From contig NZ_JBANDC010000023.1 of NCBI RefSeq assembly GCF_038896935.1, positions 15,953-79,952 of the forward strand: 64,000 nucleotides of DNA, given 5' to 3'. Below, piece after piece: positions 63,666-64,000 of this stretch. Each line of letters opens with the position of its first letter. Within the stretch, counting starts at the first letter, position 1. The DNA comes from Collimonas rhizosphaerae (GTDB taxonomy: Bacteria; Pseudomonadota; Gammaproteobacteria; Burkholderiales; Burkholderiaceae_D). The position numbers and the translations under genes were made by a program. The notes beneath the pieces were generated by a model. It was not told the DNA's origin. It searched no databases and worked only from the letters and a program-made list of their open reading frames with translations.

Positions 63666-64000
63666 TTAAAAGGGCAGCGCCGCATCCGGCTTGGCGGCCA
63701 GGATGACACGCTTGAATTCCGACTGGATCCGCGCCAGCGCCTGCTCCGACTCGGCCTCGAAGCGCATCACGACCACCGGCGTGGTATTGGATGAACGCGC
63801 CAGGCCGAAACCATCCGGATATTCAACGCGCAAGCCATCGATCTTGATGATGTCGTCGGCTCCCGGAAATTTCGCCTCATTTTGCAATTTCTCGATCAAG
63901 GTGAAATTCTCGCCCTCCTCCAACTGCAATTGCAGCTCAGGCGTACTGGACGATTGCGGCAACGCATTCAGCACTGCCGACGGATCGCTTTCGCGGCTCA
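63666..64000 (-). CDS. manB: Phosphomannomutase/phosphoglucomutase, C-terminal part (runs off window)
   Basis: Only the last 111 codons are in the window. LSTPELQ-like SSTPELQLQLEEGENFTLIE and DGLRVEYPDGFGLARSSNTT are the C-terminal phosphate-binding domain of the alpha-D-phosphohexomutase superfamily, ending DAALPF. The Arg-x-Ser-Asn-Thr-Thr loop binds the substrate phosphate. It supplies mannose-1-phosphate or glucose-1-phosphate for polysaccharides. The partner domain and the catalytic Ser lie outside the window. It precedes waaC on the same strand. Confidence 0.85.
   Translation of the reverse strand, partial: SRESDPSAVLNALPQSSSTPELQLQLEEGENFTLIEKLQNEAKFPGADDIIKIDGLRVEYPDGFGLARSSNTTPVVVMRFEAESEQALARIQSEFKRVILAAKPDAALPF

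Overview
The window reads as chromosomal DNA of a betaproteobacterium of the order Burkholderiales, most likely family Oxalobacteraceae (Collimonas/Herbaspirillum-like). This rests on gene order and protein style recalled from these groups (an AddB-like gene divergent from trxA-rho, DUF2968, DUF3613, YkgJ, a PCMT-rhodanese-tolC cluster, Kdo hydroxylase beside waaA), not on a database search. Most of the sequence is GC-rich; a clearly AT-richer patch lies at about 46.5-50.3 kb.

Layout. 0-6.5 kb: start of an AddB-like nuclease gene, then trxA, rho, a citrate/tricarballylate-type MFS permease, zinc-independent ribosomal protein L31, a large membrane glycosyltransferase and tRNA-Leu(CAA). 6.6-20.9 kb: a complete Flp/Tad pilus locus read leftward (flp, tadV, tadE, rcpC, rcpA, tadZ, tadA, tadB, tadC, tadD, DUF3613, tadG), followed by a sigma-54 activator with a degenerate receiver domain and a DUF2968 protein. 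21.3-24.6 kb: a TpsB-type outer-membrane transporter next to a long repetitive lipoprotein with no aromatic residues, a possible unconventional two-partner secretion pair. 24.9-36.4 kb: metabolic and housekeeping genes (5'-nucleotidase, acyl-CoA ligase, maeB, a rubredoxin-reductase-like flavoprotein, recQ, two uppP paralogues in tandem, DUF1439 and YkgJ proteins).

36.4-46.5 kb: efflux. A TetR regulator with its own promoter-operator precedes an atypical PCMT, a rhodanese and tolC. Then acrR lies divergent from acrA-acrB-oprM across an operator that closely matches the E. coli AcrR box. 46.5-53.3 kb: envelope polysaccharide genes (galE, O-antigen ligase, GT8 glycosyltransferase, YdcF, waaA, kdoO).

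53.5-62.65 kb: a compact selenocysteine unit. It holds fdnG with an in-frame UGA at codon 197 and a textbook bacterial SECIS hairpin, then fdnH, fdnI, fdhE, selA, selB and tRNA-Sec. It supplies a membrane formate dehydrogenase and nearly all the machinery needed to translate it; only selD is missing from the window. It sits between kdoO/waaA and waaC/manB, which are LPS inner-core genes. No CRISPR array, insertion sequence or prophage was seen.
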